Source: Isoetes taiwanensis
Taxonomy: Eukaryota; Streptophyta; Lycopodiopsida; Isoetales; Isoetaceae
Direction of reading: 5' to 3'
NCBI GenBank assembly: GCA_021234155.1
Contig: JAJEKV010000046.1
Location: 9,119,012 to 9,183,011 of the forward strand
DNA length: 64,000 bases
In this document: piece by piece, positions 58,214-64,000 of the stretch
Position numbering within the stretch: the first letter of the stretch is position 1
Layout: each line of letters begins with the position of its first letter
Notes under the pieces: generated by a model
What the model was told of the DNA's origin: nothing
Database searches by the model: none
What the model saw: only the letters and a program-made list of their open reading frames with translations
Translations under genes and position numbers: made by a program

Positions 58214-61200
58214 TCAAGTTTCATCTCCGTCCTCTGAGGCCTCTTTGGCAAGTAATTCTTGTAATTGAGCCGCTACACTCGCAGGTATCACTACCATCTG
58301 AGGCTTGTCCTTGACTGACCAACCATAGTCTATGGTTTTGAGATGTTGATAATGCGGCCTGTCGTTTGGATTTGGCCTCCACCTTTTATGCCAGCAGTCC
58401 CTATACTGTTGTTCATAAGAGGTACCTTTTCTTGCTATCAGCTCCCACCAAGACACAAACACCTCTTCGTAGTGGGGAAGAGTTGGGTCTTGCACAGGCT
58501 CCTCTTCAGCAAAGGCCATCCATGCAGGAGATGAGTCTCCTGGTCTAATGCGCAAGAGCATACCCTTCTTGACATCTTGGTAGGGATCGAATGTTCAACT
58601 GGGTTTTGAGGTTTATCCTTTGCAGGGCCGACATAGTGCGGACGTGTTATGTACTCATCGAGCATTACTGACTCAGGCTCCATTAGCACGGACTGTCTAG
58701 TGAGAGACCAGAAGTCTTTAATTTTCTGGGTTCCAGGTGGGACCTGTCCAAGTGCATGCATCAGAGTCGACCAGTAGTCAATAACCTCATTCATGTAGGC
58801 ATTAGACCATGAGTTTACACCACCATGAGATATATTTGCCCAATGCATCATGTACTTCGCAATGGACGAGCGTAAGGTGCCCATATCTTTGAGGCTATCA
58901 TATGGCTTCACAGCCTTAGGTGTTCCTGTAAGTATTATTGGCATACCATCTGCATCTGCCTTCCACATTCTTATTCCATTCTCAGGGAGCCATTCTCGAT
59001 GCCCTGGCCTCATCTTGTAATACATAAGTGGCCATCCATCTTTCATGACAAATTTGAAGACTAAGGGCTCCAGGTGCCCAACCAAGCGATCATTCTTATC
59101 TGGAATGTATCCTTTCACAAATGACTTCCAATCAGGAACTTCAGTGACTAGGTACGGCGCCGGTGCTTTGGTACTACACTCTCGAAATAGCTGCATTAGT
59201 TCAGGAATGGTGAGTGCATCCGACCTGCGCAATAATGTTGAGTAATTCCCGAACAATGCATCAATGTCATCATGGGTATGGCCGACCATCATAAATCCAA
59301 GTTGTTTCTGATCAAAAACCCCCAGCCATACAAGATAAGAAAGGTAGGAAAAGAGATGTCTGTTCTTGTTCTGGCCAGAGCAATTGTCCAGTTGTAAATA
59401 TAGCCTTCTAGGTAGATGTTTGGGGTGAACTGGAGCATTAGGAGGGGCCATAAATTCTTGTCCAGTGCTATTAACCTTTTTAGTCTTCAATGCCATAGTG
59501 TTGAGGACTGCTGCTCCCCATGCACAATCAGGGTGCTCAACTTCTCTTAAATGGCCCCAGTTGTCTCTCGAAGCATCCTCTAGGGTTTTAAGCGTGTGGT
59601 TCAATGACCCAATATGAAAATTAGAATCATCCCACAAATCTAGTGAAAAATGGCCCAGAGCCCCAATACCATGGCCATGCATCAATGCACCTGTCACACT
59701 TACTTTCAAGCGTTCTCCTCTCCACACTGATTTGGCTAACTTCTCCAATCTAGGTACCATTGTCTTGTTCTGATCCATCTTGTCATGAATAGTTGTTAGA
59801 GCTTGCTCAGGAGCACGATGCAATAAAGCTCTCCACGACCAATACAGGCTCCTACAAGAAATCTGTGTTGTCATGTGTGCCTTCCTTTCTATCTGCAATT
59901 CTCTTCTCTCTATTGGATCTCTTGTCTTAGCCATTTTCTCTTTTATTATAATACAGCTATTGCACTTGGAGAAAGCTATACTCTTCGCAATTGCAACCTC
60001 TGGGTGGTGTAACTTCCATCCCCCTAAGAATGATGATTGGGAGATGTGCTTGCATCCACGAGGTGGAGAATGACCTCGTGGAGAATGTTCTTCTTTGTTA
60101 GGACAGAAGGGAGCCTCTTCACATTCGCTCTCACACCTTCATTAGTGATTTTTGACATGTGGGGCATCGTCTCTGCATTCTCATCTATGTACATAGACAG
60201 TAGGGCATTTCCCGCTAGAGTGTGCGACCTTGGTTTCTTTGAGCCCGTATTACCATGTTCAACAACCCTATGACCAGCAAGGAAAAGTTTACGCCACTTA
60301 TAGAAAGTTGACATTGGAATGCTATAAGCTTTGTGCCATGCTTTCAAACATGCTTGTTATTCAGCATCACCTTCCGGACTTGCCCATTTTCTGAGCAAAG
60401 GTCAAACATGTTATGAGCAAAGGTGGTCCTGCCCGATGCACTCATGTTCCAAAAGAAACTTCGCATGCATTTGATCTCGCAGGTGGAGAAAAGGGCACAG
60501 CATTTGCGAATGCAGCAACTTGTGGACTTGAAGTCTAGAATAGAGGCCGCAATGATTTTCTTATCAACCTTGCATGGGGTAGCAGGTGTTCGTGGTGTTC
60601 GATTTACCATTCTATAAGACCTTTTTCGAGTCTTAGGAACTTCCGCTTGCATTGCATATGGTTCTGCTTCGATATTCTGTTCTTTCACAGTCTTTATGAG
60701 AGTCGATACTGGGATATTGTCAACTAACACGAAGGCATTGGACCACCTCACCAGATCGTGCAGTTGCGGCATTTCAGCACAAGCTTGGCATCTCATAGAC
60801 GGCTTCTCTGGCATGGGGCATATCTTCATCACGGTGGCATCCAGGAAGTCTTCCCCTAACCTTATGTCGCCAACTGCCTGGTTAGGATCAGTGAAAATGA
60901 TCACCCCGTGTGCATATGACATGTAGCAGCAGTCATGCATCAGCATACAGTTCCTCTCCACCAGCTCATCTCTTGAAATGCCTCTATCAGAACAGGTTTG
61001 ATTGACGGGACTTTCCTCGTCTTCGACTACCTGCTAGTTAATTTTTTTTAATTGCGCTGGCAGAGTCGACATGTCACTTTCTGGTGCGAGGGACGCTATA
61101 GAATTAACAGGCCATAGAATGAAACTCCCGAGAGAATCTCCGAGTTTTGAAATCTCCGCTTCTGGATATGGCAAGGGTATGTTGTCATCCAAAATCTTAT

Positions 61201-61318
61201 CCATAGACACTACCACGGTGCCCCCCGGCAAGGGCAAGTTGTGATGTTTGTTGAAGCCATGTACTTTGCCCTCGCCAACTTTGACACCATTGGATAATAT
61301 AGATCTTGCCTCAGCCAT
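58214..61318 (-). pseudogene. DUF7869-type transposon-derived gene, decayed
   Basis: Minus-strand pieces: 61318-61037 begins MAEARSILSNG with a domain resembling DUF8039 (GEGKVHGFNKHHNLPL ... LGDSLGSFILWP); an in-frame TAG at 61034-61036; the same frame continues to 60344 with a second, weaker copy of that pattern (MSYAHGVIIFTDPNQAV). A frameshift near 60345 leads to KAWHKAYSIPMSTFYKWRKLF; a TAG near 60021 follows; then 59934-58575 carries a DUF7869-like core (LYLQLDNCSGQNKNRHLFS, MVGHTHDDIDALFG). A frameshift near 58580 leads to the C terminus (VFVSWWELIARKG ... DGDET). Domain names are from memory and need a profile search. It is probably a relic of a plant DNA-transposon gene. Confidence 0.75.
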
Positions 61319-62678
61319 CTTGAACTGACAGGGCCGACACTGCTACTAGAAATCGCGGTGGCGATGATGCGTAGCACTAAATGCTTTTATGAGGGAGGAT
61401 GTTGAACAGCAAGAAAAACCAGAGCTGTTGAAGATCGCGCATGTGATCTAGCTTAGGACTCCCGGGCTTTTACAAGTAGGGTCCAATGCTAAGACACGAT
61501 TGCTCGAATGCCAAAGCACGTTTGCTAGAATGCTGAGATATGTCTGTTTTTAGCTGATGAAGGTCGTTATCGCGATCTAATTGAGGACCTACAGATCTGT
61601 CCACACAACGGATATTAAATTAGTCAGTTTGCTACGACGTGTGAATAAAGACATGTGAAGCAATTTCTATAGAATTATGGTTTTTGGAAAGCAATTGGTG
61701 ATTTGATTGGTACACCAGGTTGATGTTTATGTTCTGAAATTCATTTCAGACTCACTCAAGAAGTATTTAGTATAAAAACGTCTAACTACTACTGCTCTCT
61801 AACTCGTTCATCAGATATAATGACGTTAAAATGATTTAAAGAAGTTATATAGATGTCTCAGTAGTATGACTTGTCTGTTTACACTCTTCACATTGTCGAA
61901 AACTTGCACAGATGTCGCAGCAGTCGAAACTCAAGCAAAATCTTTATAAATATTCTAGATCGCCTTCCCTGTGAGGTTGAGCGCCTCAAATCCCAGCAAT
62001 TTAAAACAATCGGCTTCGAAGAAATATTCAGCGCCTCAACAGCCTCCTCCTCGAGTCCAATTCAAATGAATGGCTAACGTGCCTGTGTAGCTGGGTCAAA
62101 TGTTTTTAAATTTCAAATGCAAGTAGTTTCAGCGGGGCATTTCAGTTCCGTATTGTTACTCTGATATTCCTAATTAAACTCTCGTGCCGTGAGTATTATG
62201 TTTTCCTGCAAAATGTTCGATGTCATATTGTGAGTGTCACTATCTCATTTAAAATGACACGCCTCGACTAGTCAGGTCTCCCTCTCCTGTCACATGGTAC
62301 ATAATTTTGAACTCGATGCTGACGTCCGTATACAGAATAAAAGTTTGAAATACGGCCTTTTTAAGAATATTCTCGAACGGCTGCCAGAATTTATTTTGCC
62401 AGCTTTATTTAATTCGCCCGCAAAAATTATTGCGACCGCCGGAAATCAATTTTATGGCAGTCATTATGGTGGGCCATTAATGACCCCCAATCTATAAATT
62501 AAGGAAAATTCCATATTACGGCCACTTCGCGAACCTTTTCAAGAGCGCCATAAAAAAAATTTCGCCTTCGACCGCCGCCATGTCTCGATCAGCCGCCCTA
62601 AAAGAAGGTATTTTCCGCGCTTTTCAAGACCACTGCTATCGTTCTAGCATTACTTGTCCTGTTTTTAGCATTGTATAT
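61319..62678. other. Upstream region of the DUF7869 relic, no supported gene
   Basis: Mixed composition. ATCGCG-containing motifs at about 61352, 61433 and 61567 resemble diverged halves of the palindromes farther right. A TATAAAT at 62495-62501 lies on the plus strand without an assignable ORF. Confidence 0.45.
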
Positions 62679-62683
62679 GCTCG

Positions 62684-62955
62684 AAAGGATTGTGGCCGCG
62701 ATCTTCACGAGCAGTATTTCTGTATTTTAACAGTCTTAATGCCCGTGAGAATCGTGGTCGCGATTCCTTTCACCAGTATGTATAGTATAGTCTGGTTGGG
62801 TTGCTTAAAACTATCGCGAGCGCAATCCTATTGAGCACTTTTCCTTTTTAGCATATGCTGGCTGCTCATAAGGATCGCGATCGCGTTCCTTGCGACCCCC
62901 GTCTGTTAGCAATGTTTTTTTAAAAGCTTGTAAAGATCGCGACCGCGTTCCTTTT
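62684..62955. repeat. Five GC-centred palindromes at 61-62 bp spacing
   Basis: Units start at about 62684, 62746, 62807, 62869 and 62930. The consensus is a dyad around GGATCGCG and CGCGATTCC; the fourth unit, AAGGATCGCGATCGCGTTCC, is nearly perfect. Linkers are AT-rich and unconserved. A sixth, very degenerate unit may lie at 62622. The 84-codon ORF over the array has no support. Confidence 0.85.
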
Positions 62956-63038
62956 GAGTTATTTTCCAAGTCGACGTCTCATCACTTTCATTTGCTACTG
63001 CAGCCCTCGAGCTTTTCCGCGGGCCCAGCGTCGAACCC

Positions 63039-63224
63039 ATGCACATTGTAACTCCTGATAGAAGTCGAAAGTGGTGCATGGAAATAGCTCAAGCCAAACC
63101 ACATGTTGCAGGAGATCGACGGAAGGACTTATGTCTGTTCTTGAGGAACAGAAAGGGGTCAGAAGACTTTGAACAGATGGGCATAATAGTTACTATGTGG
63201 GAAGGCACCAAAAATAACGTTTAG
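63039..63224 (+). CDS. Short upstream ORF, 61 aa, doubtful
   Basis: ATG-initiated frame ending 23 nt before the ATG of the next gene (IVTPDRSRKWCMEIAQ ... EGTKNNV). It could be an upstream ORF in the leader of that gene, an unspliced exon, or chance. Confidence 0.3.
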   Translation: MHIVTPDRSRKWCMEIAQAKPHVAGDRRKDLCLFLRNRKGSEDFEQMGIIVTMWEGTKNNV

Positions 63225-63247
63225 GTTGCAATCATAAGGACAACAAG

Positions 63248-64000
63248 ATGCCTTCCAGGATGGACACGAGCTGGTTGCGGGCAGTTGCCAAGAAAAAAAC
63301 TGTGGTCCCATTGGCTGTTGCAGGTGAGCCATCGACTCCAAAAGAATCCTTAAGGTCATCTCCACCGGAACAGAATACAAATCCAGGGGGTTCAGCCGTT
63401 GTCGACCCGTCTGCACAAAATATGCTCATGCCACTTCTAGTAAGGGATTCCCATACACAAGAGGCACCTCTTCCCAAGAAGATAAGTACCTTCAAAATTA
63501 AACTTCGAAATTTAAATACTGAAGAGACAGGGCAGCCCTCTACCTCGTCTACTCCCACCTCCTCTACCAATCCTATAGCTACGACTTCCTTGTTAACTTG
63601 GACATCTGCTTCACGTATGCTAGATGAATTAAAATTCAATCCGGATGAAGAAAAGAAGTTAGCTGAACAGACCGCCTCCAAGCTAGAGGAATTTAAAAGA
63701 TTTTATCCTATGGGAGTGAATTGGTTCCAAAAGATCAGCATTTTTTATTGTGAGACAGCCCCTGCTAATCTAACTCATAGGGTTCGATCTAACGACCATG
63801 TACAGACACTAATCAGGAGTTTCAAGAGATGCCCAACAGAGGTTCTCACGCCTGCCGATGTTGTGTCGTTTGACCCAGTGACAAGGTAAGGTTCATTGCA
63901 TTTTTCCTCTGTTAGGCCGCCTGTTTACAATGCCTATTAATTGATGGGACATCAATGCAGGAAATTGATCACTTGGTCCCGAGAGCTCTTGAACAAAAAA
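63248..64000 (+). CDS. Unrecognised spliced gene, 5' part (runs off the window)
   Basis: Exon 1 is 63248-63885 (MPSRMDTSWLRAVAKKK...). Intron 63886-63960 (75 bp) begins GTAAG, ends TGCAG and has a plausible branch site TATTAAT. Exon 2 continues in frame (AG|G = Arg, then KLITWSRELLNKK) to the window edge. The first 130 residues are Ser/Thr/Pro-rich and probably disordered. A more ordered part follows: LDELKFNPDEEKKLAEQ, FYPMGVNWFQKISIFYC, HVQTLIRSFKRCP. No domain is recognised. It is divergent from the DUF7869 relic with the palindrome array between them, so it may be a host gene or another ORF of the same transposon. Confidence 0.7.
63886..63960 (+). other. Intron of the gene at 63248
   Basis: GTAAG ... 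TGCAG, 75 bp; removing it keeps the frame open to the window edge, whereas reading through meets TAA at once. Confidence 0.75.

Noticed and set aside
62580-62834. 84-codon ORF over the palindrome array
   Set aside because: It is produced by the repeat and interrupted by non-conserved linkers; no domain seen.

Overview
The window looks like a transposable-element-dense stretch of a land-plant nuclear genome, most likely from a seed-free lineage such as a fern or lycophyte (inference). Support: plant-type LINEs, an Athila/Tat-like Ty3/gypsy element with an extra ORF, LTR elements primed by initiator tRNA-Met, a gag-only LTR element, a DUF7869-type transposon relic, and a gene with a GT-AG intron. 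I see no bacterial operon, rRNA, tRNA or CRISPR array. Boundaries were placed by hand and may be off by a few bases.

Layout. 1-6114 (+): an apparently intact L1-like LINE (A), cut by the left edge, with ORF1, ORF2, a third ORF starting 1 nt after the ORF2 stop, and a 29-nt poly(A). 6118-6601: partial copy of a repeat module. 6602-12066 (-): decayed LINE B. 12137-30493 (-): LINE C, split at 14684-26136 by an 11.4-kb non-coding LTR element (Y) with 1572-bp LTRs. LINEs B and C have divergent coding bodies but share an almost identical 1.2-2.2 kb 5' module bounded on both sides by GA-type microsatellites. 30494-32434: repeat-rich non-coding DNA with a TATA-like site. 32435-33660 (-): 5'-truncated LINE D. 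33661-37076: no supported gene.

37082-48241 (-): an 11.2-kb Ty3/gypsy element with 595-bp LTRs and CCAAG target duplication. It carries gag, a broken pol, an intact 949-codon extra ORF, and a short ORF running into the 3' LTR. An antisense gene for an 88-aa protein lies inside it. 48247-50121 (-): Ty1/copia remnant. 50745-53755 (-): gag-only LTR element (TR-GAG type), GTTAT target duplication. 53973-54410: MITE. 55196-57040 (+): decayed gag-protease fragment of a second Ty3/gypsy lineage. 57263-58081 (+): tandem gene pair encoding proteins clearly related to the antisense 88-aa protein. 58214-61318 (-): DUF7869-type transposon pseudogene. 62684-62955: five palindromes at 61-62 bp spacing. 63248-64000 (+): an unrecognised gene with a 75-bp intron, cut by the right edge.

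The most interesting signals are: the small-protein family at 41215, 57306 and 57838, each with a TATA box about 37-43 bp before the ATG; five 65-80 nt hairpins in the leader of element Y; the helically phased palindromes near 62.8 kb; and the microsatellite-bounded 5' module shared by unrelated LINE bodies.
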